NCBI GenBank assembly: GCA_016198805.1
Contig: JACQHU010000184.1
Coordinates: 1-21,531, forward strand
Length of the DNA: 21,531 bases
Reading direction: 5' to 3'
From: Armatimonadota bacterium
GTDB taxonomy: Bacteria > Sysuimicrobiota > Sysuimicrobiia > Sysuimicrobiales > Humicultoraceae
The notes below the pieces were generated by a model, which was given only the letters and a program-made list of their open reading frames with translations, did not search any database and was not told where the DNA came from. Positions within the stretch are counted from its first letter, which is position 1. Each line of letters begins with the position of its first letter. Both the position numbers and the translations under genes were made by a program. Below are positions 1 through 8,713 of the stretch, piece after piece.

Positions 1-11
1 AGGCTCTCCTG

Positions 12-1571
12 ATGCCGGGGGGGTGGGCGCACGATATCGGGATGGTGGCCCGGCTGGCCCGCGACCTGCTGCCGTTCCTGCGCACGCCTGTGATGATCGA
101 TGACGCCCGCGCGGTCCTCCGGCGCCGGCTCCAGGTGCGTGAGCAGCGGTTTCTCCACAGCGCCAGGCAACTGATCTACGGTCATGCGCGCAGCCCGCAC
201 CTGCGCCTCCTTCGGGCGGCCGGATGCGAGTACGGCGACCTGGAGGTGCTGGTCGCCCGCGAGGGCCTGGAGGGCGCCCTGGCCCACCTGGCAGATGCCG
301 GGGTCTACGTGACCTTTGAGGAATTCAAGGGGCGGAAGGAGGCCGTCCGCGGCGGCCAGCGGTTCCAGTTTGCGGAGGACGAGTTCAATCATCCGCACAT
401 GCCTCCGCATTACGAGGTCCGCAGCGGCGGCACCCGTGGTCCGGCCACCGCGGTGGGAGTGAACCTCGCCTTTGTGGCCGACCTTGCCCTGAACACCTCT
501 CTGGCCCTGTCGGCGCACGGGCTGGCCCAACATGCCCACCTCATCTGGCTGGTGGTCGGCGTGACCCCGGTGCTCCTCTACGCGAAGCTGGCCCGGCCGC
601 CCGTCGCCTGGGTGTATCCGGTCAGGCCGCTGCCGCTCGTGGCGCAGGTCGGGGGGCGATACCTGGCGGCCCTGAGCCGGTTGTCCGCCTCTCGGCTTCC
701 CGCGCCGGCGTTCCTGGATCTGCGCGCGCCGGGCGAACTGGCCGACAGACTGGCGGCGCTGCGCCGTCGGGGTACCCCGGTCTGCGTGACCACCTACGCG
801 AGCTCGGCCGTCCGCGTCGCGATCGCGGCCGCCGAGCGCGGCATCGATCTCTCCGGCGTCTGTTTCATTACGCTCGGCGAGCCTTTCACGGAGGCCAAGG
901 GCCGGCTCATCGCGGCGTCCGGGGCGCAGGCGCTGGTCCGCTATGCCTTTACCGAAGGCGGGATCATCGGGTACGCCTGCGCCGCGCCGCACGGACCCGA
1001 CGACCTCCACTTCTTCCGCGACTGCTACGCGCTGGTGCAGCGACAGCGACCGGTGAGTGCGTCCGATATCACCGTCGGCAGCTTCCTCTTCAGCTCGCTC
1101 CTCCCGACCGCTCCGAAGGTGTTGTTGAACGTCGAGAGCGGCGACTACGGGGTCATCGACGAGCGGCCCTGCGGGTGCGAGCTGGGCTCCCTGGGTCTGA
1201 CGACCCATCTCTCTCGCATCCGCAGCTTTGAGAAGCTCAGCGGTGAGGGCATGACGTTCGTGCAGACCGACCTGCTGAGGGTGCTGGAAGAGGTCCTCCC
1301 GGCCCGGTTCGGCGGCACGGCCGCCGACTATCAGGTCCTGGAAGAGGAGGAGAACGGGATCCTCCGCCTGTCGCTGATCATCAGTCCCCGGGTGGGCGCC
1401 GTCGATGAGCAGGTCGCCCGCGACGCCTTCCTAGAGGCGCTGGAACAGAACGGGGGCTTCGAACGGCTCGCGGCCGGCGTCTGGAGGCGGGCGGAGACGG
1501 TCGTGGTCCGGCGGCAGTGGCCCGCGGCCACCAAGGCCGGCAAGATCCTCCCGTTCCAGCTGGCCCGATGA
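12..1571 (+). CDS. ANL-superfamily (AMP-binding, PaaK/CapK-like) adenylate-forming enzyme
   Basis: This 519-residue protein looks like a divergent acyl-adenylating enzyme related to phenylacetate-CoA ligase and the CapK family. Seen directly: a glycine-rich phosphate-loop-like SGGTRGP near residue 140, a YAFTEGG segment near 315 at the place of the family's Y-x-T-E motif, a cysteine-rich CGCELGSLG near 390 resembling the PaaK CxCG hinge region, and a C-terminal TKAGKILPFQL in which the Lys of AGK matches the catalytic lysine of the ANL C-terminal domain. Family knowledge: such enzymes activate a carboxylate as an acyl-AMP, often for transfer to CoA. The substrate is unknown. The frame is open to the window edge, so the true start may lie upstream. 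Its stop overlaps the start of a glycosyltransferase by 4 bases, which suggests joint translation and a role in envelope or exopolysaccharide modification; that role is inference. Confidence 0.72.
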   Translation: MPGGWAHDIGMVARLARDLLPFLRTPVMIDDARAVLRRRLQVREQRFLHSARQLIYGHARSPHLRLLRAAGCEYGDLEVLVAREGLEGALAHLADAGVYVTFEEFKGRKEAVRGGQRFQFAEDEFNHPHMPPHYEVRSGGTRGPATAVGVNLAFVADLALNTSLALSAHGLAQHAHLIWLVVGVTPVLLYAKLARPPVAWVYPVRPLPLVAQVGGRYLAALSRLSASRLPAPAFLDLRAPGELADRLAALRRRGTPVCVTTYASSAVRVAIAAAERGIDLSGVCFITLGEPFTEAKGRLIAASGAQALVRYAFTEGGIIGYACAAPHGPDDLHFFRDCYALVQRQRPVSASDITVGSFLFSSLLPTAPKVLLNVESGDYGVIDERPCGCELGSLGLTTHLSRIRSFEKLSGEGMTFVQTDLLRVLEEVLPARFGGTAADYQVLEEEENGILRLSLIISPRVGAVDEQVARDAFLEALEQNGGFERLAAGVWRRAETVVVRRQWPAATKAGKILPFQLAR

Positions 1572-2299
1572 GGGCGCCGCCGGTCTCTCCAGCCGACCCG
1601 GCGGCCGCGCCGCTCCTATCGGTCATGATCCCGGTGTACAACGAGCGGGCAACCGTCGCCGAGGTGCTCCGACGCGTTCAGGCCGTCGAGTTCGACACAG
1701 AGGTCATCGTCGTCGACGACGGCTCGACCGACGGGACGCGGGACGTCCTGCAGAACCTGGTGGGGGCGTCTCGGCCCGACGCGCTCAGGGTGGTCGTCCA
1801 GCCGGTGAACCGCGGCAAAGGCGCGGCCCTCCGACGGGGATTCCAGGAGGCCCGCGGCCGGATCGTGCTCGTGCAGGACGCGGACCTGGAATACGATCCA
1901 GCCGACTACCCCCGGCTGCTCGCCCCCGTCCTGCGGGGCGAGGCGGATGTGGTCTACGGGTCGCGGTTCCGCCAGCCCGGCCCGAAGGGCTCCGTCCAGC
2001 AGCGACTGGGCAACCGGTTCCTGACCGCGCTCTCCAATGCGTTCACCCGCCTGAACCTCTCGGATGTCTACGTGGGCTACAAGGTGTTCAGGCGAGAAGT
2101 CCTTCAGCAGATGACGCTGAAGGAAGACCGGTTCGGGTTCGAGGTCGAGGTGACCGCCAGGATCGCCCGGGGGGCCTGGCGCGTGCGCGAGGTGCCCATC
2201 GCCTACCGCCCGAGGACGCGGAGAGAAGGCAAGAAGATCTCGTGGAAAGATGCCCTGCACGGGATCTGGTGCATCGTCCGCTACCACGTGGCCGACTGA
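1568..2299 (+). CDS. Family 2 glycosyltransferase (DPM1-like, dolichyl/polyprenyl-phosphate sugar synthase type)
   Basis: A 243-residue single-domain GT-A glycosyltransferase. The start is the ATG of an ATGA overlap with the upstream gene; a longer reading from 1517 would lie inside that gene. Visible motifs are SVMIPVYNE (about 18-26), VIVVDDGSTDG (47-57), the metal-binding DAD in QDADLEYDP (104-106), GSRF, and the conserved NRFLTALSNAFTRLN and YKVFRREVL segments typical of dolichyl-phosphate mannose or polyprenyl-phosphate glucose synthases. There is no C-terminal membrane anchor, so the enzyme is probably soluble or peripheral. It would move a sugar from a nucleotide donor to a polyprenyl phosphate carrier; donor and acceptor cannot be told from sequence. 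About 140 bases without a clear gene follow before trpB. Confidence 0.88.
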   Translation: MRAPPVSPADPAAAPLLSVMIPVYNERATVAEVLRRVQAVEFDTEVIVVDDGSTDGTRDVLQNLVGASRPDALRVVVQPVNRGKGAALRRGFQEARGRIVLVQDADLEYDPADYPRLLAPVLRGEADVVYGSRFRQPGPKGSVQQRLGNRFLTALSNAFTRLNLSDVYVGYKVFRREVLQQMTLKEDRFGFEVEVTARIARGAWRVREVPIAYRPRTRREGKKISWKDALHGIWCIVRYHVAD

Positions 2300-2439
2300 G
2301 GGCACGTGCCCGGCCGAGCCTTGTCGGCCTGGCGTGACGTTCGCGAAGGAACTCCCTCATCCGGGACGAACCCCTCCTCTCGTCCAGAGTCGGATCGGTA
2401 GGGTGTTCTCGATTCCTCGGATTCGGTGGGGGGTGAGGA

Positions 2440-3798
2440 ATGGACGCGACCAAGATCCTGCTCGGCGAAGGTGACATCCCGAAGGCCTGGTACAACGTCG
2501 CCGCCGACCTGCCGGTGCCGCTGCCGCCGGTGATCCATCCCGGGACCAAGCAGCCCATCGGGCCCGGCGATCTGGCGCCGTTGTTCCCGATGGCCCTCAT
2601 TCTGCAGGAGGTGAGCACCGAGCGGGAAGTCGAGATCCCCGAGCCGGTGCGCGAGGTCTACCGCCTGTGGCGGCCGACGCCGCTCTATCGGGCGCGGCGC
2701 CTGGAGCGCGTGCTCGACACCCCGGCCCGCATCTACTACAAGTACGAAGGCACGAGCCCGCCGGGCAGCCACAAGCCCAACACCGCCGTCGCTCAGGCCT
2801 TCTTCAACAAACAGGAGGGCGTGCGCCGGCTGACCACGGAGACCGGGGCGGGGCAGTGGGGAAGCGCCCTGGCGTTCGCCTGCCGGTTGTTCGACCTGCA
2901 GTGCACGGTCTACATGGTCCGGGTGTCCTACGAGCAGAAGCCCTACCGGAAGGTCATGATGCAGACCTGGGGCGCCGATGTGACGCCCAGCCCCTCTGAG
3001 CGCACCAACGCCGGCCGCATGATCCGCGGGAGGGATCCCAATTCGCCCGGCAGCCTGGGGATCGCCATCAGCGAGGCGGTGGAGGACGCCGCGACCCACG
3101 ACGACACCAAGTACTCGCTGGGCAGCGTGCTCAACCACGTGCTCATGCACCAGACCGTCGTCGGGCTGGAGGCGAAGAAACAGATGGAGATGGCCGGCGA
3201 CCCGCCGGACGTGATCATCGGCTGCGTCGGCGGCGGCAGCAACTTCTCCGGCCTGGCGTTTCCCTTCATGTCGGAGAAGTTCGGGGGCCGCAAGGTCCGC
3301 TTCGTGGCCGTCGAGCCGGAGGCATGCCCCTCGCTGACGCGCGGGGACTATCTCTACGACTTCGGCGACACCGCGGCCACGACGCCGCTGATCAAGATGT
3401 ACACGCTGGGCCACACCTTCATGCCAGCGCCGATCCACGCGGGCGGCCTGCGCTACCACGGCGACGCGCCGCTGCTGTGCCTGCTCTATCACCACAAGTA
3501 CATCGAGGCGGTCGCCTATCAGCAGCGGACGGTCTTCGACGCCGCGCTGCAGTTCGCGCGCGCCGAGGGGATCATCCCCGCCCCCGAGTCGGCCCATGCC
3601 CTACGCAAGGCCATCGATGAGGCCCTGGAAGCCAAGAAGGAGGGCCGGCCGCGGACGATTCTCTTTGGGCTCTCCGGGCACGGGCACTTCGACCTGGGCG
3701 CCTACGAGGCGCACCTGGCCGGCCGGCTGGAGGACTTCGCGTATCCGGAGGAAGCGATCAATACGGCGATGCGAGAGCTGGCCGCGATCCAGCCCTAG
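2440..3798 (+). CDS. trpB: TrpB2-type tryptophan synthase beta chain (PLP enzyme)
   Basis: The 452-residue protein condenses indole with serine to give tryptophan and is PLP-dependent. The ATG at 2440 follows a GTGAGGA ribosome binding site. PLP lysine K112 lies in GTSPPGSHKPN; the GSHKPN form rather than the TrpB1-type GAHKIN, the ETGAGQWG motif and the N-terminal extension are hallmarks of the TrpB2 branch. The phosphate loop VGGGSNFSG is also present. TrpB2 proteins often act without a TrpA partner, and no trpA or other trp gene is nearby, which fits a stand-alone enzyme that salvages indole. A serine deaminase-like side role is possible but not shown. It appears to be transcribed alone and ends before a strong hairpin at 3827-3852. 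Confidence 0.93.
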   Translation: MDATKILLGEGDIPKAWYNVAADLPVPLPPVIHPGTKQPIGPGDLAPLFPMALILQEVSTEREVEIPEPVREVYRLWRPTPLYRARRLERVLDTPARIYYKYEGTSPPGSHKPNTAVAQAFFNKQEGVRRLTTETGAGQWGSALAFACRLFDLQCTVYMVRVSYEQKPYRKVMMQTWGADVTPSPSERTNAGRMIRGRDPNSPGSLGIAISEAVEDAATHDDTKYSLGSVLNHVLMHQTVVGLEAKKQMEMAGDPPDVIIGCVGGGSNFSGLAFPFMSEKFGGRKVRFVAVEPEACPSLTRGDYLYDFGDTAATTPLIKMYTLGHTFMPAPIHAGGLRYHGDAPLLCLLYHHKYIEAVAYQQRTVFDAALQFARAEGIIPAPESAHALRKAIDEALEAKKEGRPRTILFGLSGHGHFDLGAYEAHLAGRLEDFAYPEEAINTAMRELAAIQP

Positions 3799-3826
3799 GC
3801 GCTGCGCGGGCGGTGGCGAAAGTGAC

Positions 3827-3852
3827 CGGGGGCGGCCATCAGGCCGCCCCCG
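3827..3852. terminator. Perfect 11-bp hairpin between convergent genes
   Basis: An 11-base stem (CGGGGGCGGCC) pairs perfectly with its complement across a 4-base ATCA loop. It sits 29 bases after the trpB stop and 40 bases beyond the stop of the minus-strand gene, so it is well placed to serve both. Neither side has the T-run of a classic intrinsic terminator, so it may depend on Rho or simply protect both 3' ends. Confidence 0.6.
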
Positions 3853-3891
3853 ATGTTCCACCCGATGCCGAGGCTCCGGCGTGCGTGCCCG

Positions 3892-4482
3892 CTAGCAGGG
3901 CGGGTTGTTGATCGTGATCTGCGCGTCGTAGTCGTAGTAGTCGACGGTCATCGTCCCCTGGGGATTCTGGATCTCGATCCGCCGGGGCAGGCCGGTCCCT
4001 GTCGCCACGAAGAGTTTCTGCCGGACAGTAGTCCCCCGGGTCTCGACGGTCAGCATGTACGTCTGGGTCGGGGTGCCGTCCACGGCCTCAGGCCCGCCCC
4101 GGGCGACGGTGATCGTCGTGTCGCCGCTGTGTTCCGCCATTTCCTTCGGGTTCATCACCGGGATCGTGGCCGGCAGCTTCTGGCAGGTCCCCCCGCTCCG
4201 CATCCACATCTCGCGGCCGATCATGAACATCTCCGTAGTCTGGTTGCCCTGTGTCATCACCATGCGGAACCGATCGGGCGCCACGAACTCCGTCGTGTTG
4301 ACCCCGCCGCCGGGAATCGCCATCCGGGCCCGCCAGGTGCGGGCCGCGGCGAACTTCTGAAAGGCGGCCGTGACCTCGGCCACGGCCTGTGGGTCCCCTT
4401 GCATCTGTGGCCTAGCCGGTGCGGCGAGCGCCGCGGGAACCACCAGCGCACACAGCAGCGCGGCTGCACAAAGGCGAAACAT
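3892..4482 (-). CDS. Exported LolA/LppX-like protein
   Basis: A 196-residue secreted protein. The start at 4482 is chosen because GAGGAGGG lies just upstream and the protein then begins with a clean signal peptide (MFRLCAAALLCALVVPAALA, cleavage likely after AALA). A longer open reading to 4698 adds only unconvincing low-complexity residues. The mature part reads as an alternating beta-strand protein with a helix first (AVAEVTAAFQKFAAA), then segments such as FVAPDRFRMVM, EMWMRSG and RRIEIQNPQGTMTVDYYDYD. This pattern is that of the LolA/LppX/LprG fold, which carries lipids or lipoproteins. Two cysteines (in GGTCQKLP and at the C-terminus) could form a disulfide. The assignment rests on pattern rather than a catalytic motif; hypothetical exported protein is the safe alternative. 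Confidence 0.62.
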   Translation of the reverse strand: MFRLCAAALLCALVVPAALAAPARPQMQGDPQAVAEVTAAFQKFAAARTWRARMAIPGGGVNTTEFVAPDRFRMVMTQGNQTTEMFMIGREMWMRSGGTCQKLPATIPVMNPKEMAEHSGDTTITVARGGPEAVDGTPTQTYMLTVETRGTTVRQKLFVATGTGLPRRIEIQNPQGTMTVDYYDYDAQITINNPPC

Positions 4483-4738
4483 CGCGAGCCCTCCTCGTTT
4501 CAGAGTGTCGCGGGAGACTTCTGGTGCTGGGGGCGGCTTCCCTGCGTTCGGAGCGGGGGGCGCACCGTGACCGCTACCCCCGCCGTGGGCTGCGAGCCAT
4601 CGTGCATCCTGACGGGCGGGATTGTTCGGATTCGAGCAAGAATACAAACTCTTTCGGTGACCGTTGGCGAGCAGCGGTCCTGCCCGCGCTGCGAGCACAG
4701 CCGGTCGGGAGAGTCCTGGCGGAGGGAGGTGCGCTCAG

Positions 4739-5129
4739 GTGATAAGCGCGGAACCCAAGCGCGTCAACATGGTGTTCGAGGCTGGTGGTGTCAAGGGCAT
4801 CGCGCTGGCGGGTGCGGTCGCAACGCTCGAGGAGCGCGGGTTTGCCCCCGAGTATCTCGCAGGAGCATCCGCTGGCGCCATTGTGGCCGCGCTCCTGGGG
4901 GCGGGCTACACGGGTGCTGAGTTGAAAGAGATCATCATGAACATGCCCTTCAAGAAATTTCGCGACACTGATTGGGAAGACCGCGTGCCAATAGTGGGCT
5001 CGCACGTTGCTCCACGCGAAGGGCGTGAGTACCTTCCGCGATCTGGTACATCCCAGCCAGACCGAGGATCCCCGGCTCCGTTGGAAGGTGAACGTGATCG
5101 CGTCGGACACTAGCGGGTCTTTCCAGTGA
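4739..5129 (+). pseudogene. Patatin-like phospholipase remnant, frameshifted and 3'-truncated
   Basis: The start is taken as GTG 4739, nine bases after GGAGGGAGG. The first about 85 codons read as a patatin lipase: oxyanion-hole GGVKGIALAG, nucleophile-elbow GASAG and the LEERG and EIIMNMPFKKF helices. Near 5000 the reading jumps to the +1 frame, where LLHAKGVSTFRDLVHP and DPRLRWKVNVIASD are clearly the next conserved patatin stretch, ending at a TGA at 5127. By memory of the family about 20 residues are missing at the jump, so this looks like an internal deletion not divisible by three. The C-terminal half with the catalytic Asp (usually DGG/DGA) is absent, and glycosidase sequence begins at once. 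No functional phospholipase can be made as read. Sequencing or assembly error is the main alternative. Confidence 0.75.
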
Positions 5130-6516
5130 GCTCAAGGGAAAGGGCGTTCGCCTGGTGACGATCGTGGACCCCGGGGTGAAGTGCGACCGCGCGTACACCG
5201 TCTTTCGGGAAGGGGAGAGCGAAGGGGTTTTTTGCGGCGGCGGGGATCGGAAGCCGATCGAGGCCCCTGTCTGGCCTGGCTGGGCGGCGTTTCCCGACTT
5301 CACCGACAGTAAGGTCCGGAGATGGTGGGGCAGGTACTATGCGCATCTCCTCGACCAGGGGGCCGCCGGATTCTGGCACGACATGAACGAGCCCGCCGCG
5401 TTTGCCGCCTGGGGCGATCAGACGCTGCCCCTGCCGACGCGCCACACGTTCGACGGACGGGGCGGGGACCACCGCGAGGCGCACAACCTCTACGGCCTGT
5501 TGATGGCCCGGGCTGGCTTTGAGGCGCTCCGGACGCTGGCGCCCGACCGCCGCCCGTTCATTCTCTCACGCTCCGGTTGGGCTGGGCTGCAGCGCTTCGC
5601 GTGGAACTGGACCGGCGACGTCGACAGCACCTGGGACGCGCTACGGCAAACCGTGCCGACCGTCCTCGGACTGGCAATATCAGGAATCTGCTACACGGGT
5701 CCTGATGTCGGCGGCTTCGGCGGGACCCCGTCGGCCGAGCTCTACCTGCGCTGGCTGCAGATGGCGGCGTTCCTGCCCTTCTTCCGGACGCACTCGGCGG
5801 TCTTGACGCCGCGACGCGAGCCATGTGAGTTCGGCGCCGAGGCGCTGGCGATCGCGAGAGAGGTGCTGCGCCTGCGTGCGCGACTGCTCCCATACTTCTA
5901 CACGCTTGCCTGGGATGCCGGCCAGCGAGGATGGCCGCTGGTCCGTCCGCTCTTCTGGCCCGACGGCAGAGATCCGGCTCTTTGGGACATTGCAGACGAG
6001 TTCTACCTCGGAGACGCCCTACTCGTGGCTCCGGTGCTCGAGGAGGGAATGCGGGCGCGCGAGGTGACCCTGCCCCCCGGGACGTGGCACGAGTGGGGAA
6101 GCGATCGCCGCCACGCGGGTCCGGGCAGGGTGCGGATTGATGCGCCGCTCGAGCGAATCCCGGTCCTGGTGCGCGGCGGCAGGGTCCTCCCTCTGCGCGA
6201 AGGCAGCCGTGCGCAGCCCCGGCTGGTCCTGCATCTCTATGCACCTGACACGGGAGATGGGGAGGGCCTGCTGTACAGTGACGCCGGCGACGGCTACGAC
6301 CCGGGTCGTGTGGACCGCATCATGATCCGCCGGGAGGGAGATCGCCTTCAATTGACATGGACGAGCGAGGGACCTACTCCACTTCCCTACACCGTCGTGG
6401 AGATCCGCGTCCACGGCATCGGGATCCGGCGGGCTGCGGTGGACGGCCGGCCCATCCAGGTTGTGGAGAATGGCATCGAGACCGGAACCTTCGCCACGGC
6501 AGTGTTCGAAGGCTGA
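5128..6516 (+). pseudogene. GH31 alpha-glucosidase family, N-terminally truncated
   Basis: The frame reads as glycoside hydrolase family 31 from about 5128 (ELKGKGVRLVTIVDPGVK) to the stop. The catalytic half of the barrel is complete: nucleophile motif WHDMNEP, acid/base region WTGDVDSTWDALR, then CYTGPDVGGFGG and the C-terminal beta domains (YLGDALLVAPV, PPGTWHEW, PVLVRGGRVLPL). The N-terminal beta-sandwich and first barrel strands, normally a few hundred residues, are missing. Upstream sequence changes abruptly into a patatin remnant at 5118-5130. The first usable start codon is GTG 5155, with no convincing ribosome binding site, so the product would lack essential structure. Intact homologues cleave alpha-linked glucosides such as maltose or starch fragments. 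It is either a true deletion product or an assembly join. Confidence 0.82.
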
Positions 6517-6553
6517 TGCGTCACGGCCGCTACGGCGGGGAGGATGTTCTGAA

Positions 6554-6907
6554 ATGACACAGTGGCTGCGCAGACTCCTGGTGATCCTGTCCGGAGGGCC
6601 TCTCCCGCCAGGAGGAGGTTCCGCGACCAGGACCTGGATCCGGGCGCTCACGATCCTGGGCATGGCGCTCGGCGTGGTAGTGATGGTGTACGGCGTGGTG
6701 CGATTCCTGCAGCACGGCGCGGCGCCGTCGCTGCTCATCTCGCTGGCAGTGATCACCGCCGGCCCGGGAGAGGACCTGCTCAAGGCTTCCGTACGGCGAC
6801 TGGGAGGGTCAGACGACGTCGTTGCCATCCGCGTGCTCTTCGTCGACCGCCTGACGAGCGCGATTTTCCTGGTCTTCCTGATCCTGGCCATCGCTCTGGT
6901 GCAATAG
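6554..6907 (+). CDS. Small membrane protein of unknown function
   Basis: A 117-residue protein starting at ATG 6554, 37 bases after the GH31 stop; a weak AGGATG lies upstream. Three hydrophobic stretches are visible: ALTILGMALGVVVMVYGVV (about 32-50), APSLLISLAVITAG (about 57-70) and a C-terminal LTSAIFLVFLILAIALV that reaches the last residue. A charged linker containing GEDLLKASVRRLGG separates the last two. I do not recognise the family. It is the only apparently intact gene between two broken neighbours, and its reading frame shows no damage. It ends 30 bases from the end of the convergent GMC oxidoreductase remnant. Confidence 0.55.
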   Translation: MTQWLRRLLVILSGGPLPPGGGSATRTWIRALTILGMALGVVVMVYGVVRFLQHGAAPSLLISLAVITAGPGEDLLKASVRRLGGSDDVVAIRVLFVDRLTSAIFLVFLILAIALVQ

Positions 6908-6937
6908 CCGGGTCCGACGCGGCCCAGCCTGGACCCG

Positions 6938-7912
6938 TCAGTCGATGTGTCTGGCGACCCATGTCGCCAGCGACATGATGGTGACCATCGGATTGACACC
7001 AGGTGCCGACGGGCACAGACTGCCGTCACAGACGTAGACACCCGCGACGCCGAAGACCCGTCCCCGTGGATCGGTCACCGCAGCCTGCGGCGATCTCCCC
7101 ATCCGGCAGCTGCCGGTCTGATGCGAGCTGAAGACCGTCAGGCGGTTGGGGCGCGTGTCGATCGTTTCCAGGCTCCTGACGAACCGCTCGATGCGGGCAC
7201 GATCCAGCGGCGCGGCATCGCCGCGGATTGAGATGTCGTCCGTGTGCATCACGACGACCTCCTGAGCCCCGGCCGCCGCGTGGATTCTGACCATCGCCTG
7301 GAGCGCGCGGACGGCCTCCTCCTGGTCCCGCGCGTCGAGCCAGTACGCCACCCGTGCTCGCCCGCGCCGATCCACCGTCACGCGCCCCGCTCCCTGATCG
7401 CGGATCATCGCTTCAAACGGCGCCACGTGCCGCAACTGGAGCATCAGGTTCTTGAAGCGCCTGCCGCCGGTCCAGGGCGTGGCCAGCGCGGCGAGCCCGG
7501 GATGCGCGGTCACGATCACAATCAGAAAGCCGACGCGGGTCTCCGGGTCGACGAAGTGGTTGCAGAACCCGGGCATCATCCGGCCGCTCCACGGTTCCAC
7601 GGGCTCTGGGTAGAGGCCGGCCGTGAACACCCCGGGATGCATGCGCAGGTGCTGGCCGATGTTTGGGTTATGCAGGCCAGAGCGCAGCAGAAGCGCCGGC
7701 GATTCGATCGCCCCGCCGGCCACGATCACCCGCGGAGCCCGGACCGTGATGCGATGGAGCCCGCACCAACCGTCCACGCCGGCTGCCCGGCCCCCGTCCA
7801 GCAGGATACGCTCCACGCGACACCCCGCGATCAGCCGCCCGCCACTGGCACACGCATCGGCCAGGTAGGTCTGCAGGGTACTGAGCTTGGCGCCTCGCGC
7901 ATCCCAGATCCC
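6938..7912 (-). pseudogene. GMC oxidoreductase C-terminal portion, 5' end missing
   Basis: Read on the minus strand, this is the latter part of an FAD-dependent GMC-family oxidoreductase of the long-chain alcohol oxidase/dehydrogenase type. Recognisable are GAKLSTLQTYLADA (near 7890-7855), VIVAGGAIESPALLLRSG, MHPGVFTAG, the active-site HQTGSCRMG near 7120, and the C-terminal FAD-contact VCDGSLCPSAPGVNPMVTI. The first start codon in frame, GTG 7816, would cut into the conserved region, and homology-like sequence continues upstream to about 7905. The N-terminal Rossmann fold with its GxGxxG FAD motif is absent: beyond 7912 the frame soon meets a stop at 7942-7940, and the opposite strand codes for a different protein. 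As read it cannot bind FAD normally. Confidence 0.8.
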
Positions 7913-7932
7913 CGCAGTACGCCGATCCGGAG

Positions 7933-8574
7933 GTGCTCCTCACGGCCCTCGCTGGAACCGGCATCTGGGGGGTCGTGCACGTCGGGCAGCTGCTCGGGAT
8001 CCTGCTCGTCGTCGGCGGGCTGGTTGGATTCTCGCGGTCTATCGCCGGTGCCGCCGCGGCGGCGTTGGCGCGCCTGGGGCTGGTCAGCGGGGTGATCAGC
8101 GGGGCCGTGGCAGTCGTGCTGGTCGGGATCGGCGGGCTCGCCGAGCGGGGCATCGCGCTCGCGTGGCTCCAGGCGCCTGCCGCCGAGAAGGCCGCGGCAT
8201 TCCGGGTCGCTGCGGCCGTGGCCGAGATCGAGATCGCGATCGACGGCCTGTTCCTATTTTTGTACTTCGGCGTGACCCCGCTGCTGTTCGGGGCGGCGAC
8301 GGCGCTTAGCAGTAACTATCCCAGGTGGCTGGGATGGGTGGCCATTGCCGCCGGGGCCGTGTGGGTGGTCCTCGGACTGGTGCAGGTCTTCACCGGCTCG
8401 GGGGTTCTGCTGACGAATCGCTACTTCCCGATCTTCCTGACGCCGCTGGCGGCCTGGGGCCTAGCGATGGGCATCCTCCTTGGGCGCCAGCTGGGGCCCG
8501 CGCCCCCGGCGGCGCCCCCAAGGCGAGCCATCGGGCAAGATGGCCGGGAGAGCCCCGAGGGGACGGCAGGCTGA
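7933..8574 (+). pseudogene. Multi-pass membrane protein, probably N-terminally truncated
   Basis: The first start codon is GTG 7933, but the same frame is open from 7885 and protein-like residues (YADPEVLL) precede it, with no ribosome binding site in front. About five hydrophobic helices are visible: TGIWGVVHVGQLLGILLVV, LVSGVISGAVAVVLVGIGGL, IDGLFLFLYFGVTPLLF, WVAIAAGAVWVVLGLVQVF and IFLTPLAAWGLAMGILL. The layout resembles DUF4386-like hypothetical membrane proteins, in which a first helix would precede this segment; that comparison is from memory. The head-to-head neighbour, a GMC oxidoreductase, also lacks its 5' part exactly here. A single deletion removing both promoters and 5' ends explains this. 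If the GTG is real, a 213-residue protein could still be made. Confidence 0.55.
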
Positions 8575-8713
8575 CAGGCGCCGCGGTTCGCGCCTCCGCC
8601 ATCCCCTCCGTCCGGACCGCGTTGCCATCGTGCCGCACGATTCTCTCTATGCTCTCACGACGGCGAAGAGAGGCTTGCAGTGAAGACTGCGAGGCGAACG
8701 CCGCCGGGGGTCC

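Noticed and set aside
2364..2385. GGACGA/TCGTCC inverted repeat before trpB, considered as a leader or T-box element
   Set aside because: It has only six pairs and a 10-base loop, with no T-box sequence, Trp-codon leader peptide or T-run nearby.
2281..3597. 438-codon minus-strand open frame opposite trpB
   Set aside because: It is an antisense shadow of a confidently identified PLP enzyme, a usual artefact in GC-rich DNA.
4483..4698. Longer minus-strand start for the LolA-like protein, at 4698
   Set aside because: It adds 72 low-complexity residues ahead of a clear signal peptide, while GAGGAGGG sits just before 4482.
3853..4920. Long plus-strand open frame opposite the LolA-like gene
   Set aside because: It is rich in His, Arg and Gly without domain-like patterns, and the minus strand carries a signal peptide, a ribosome binding site and sensible protein sequence.
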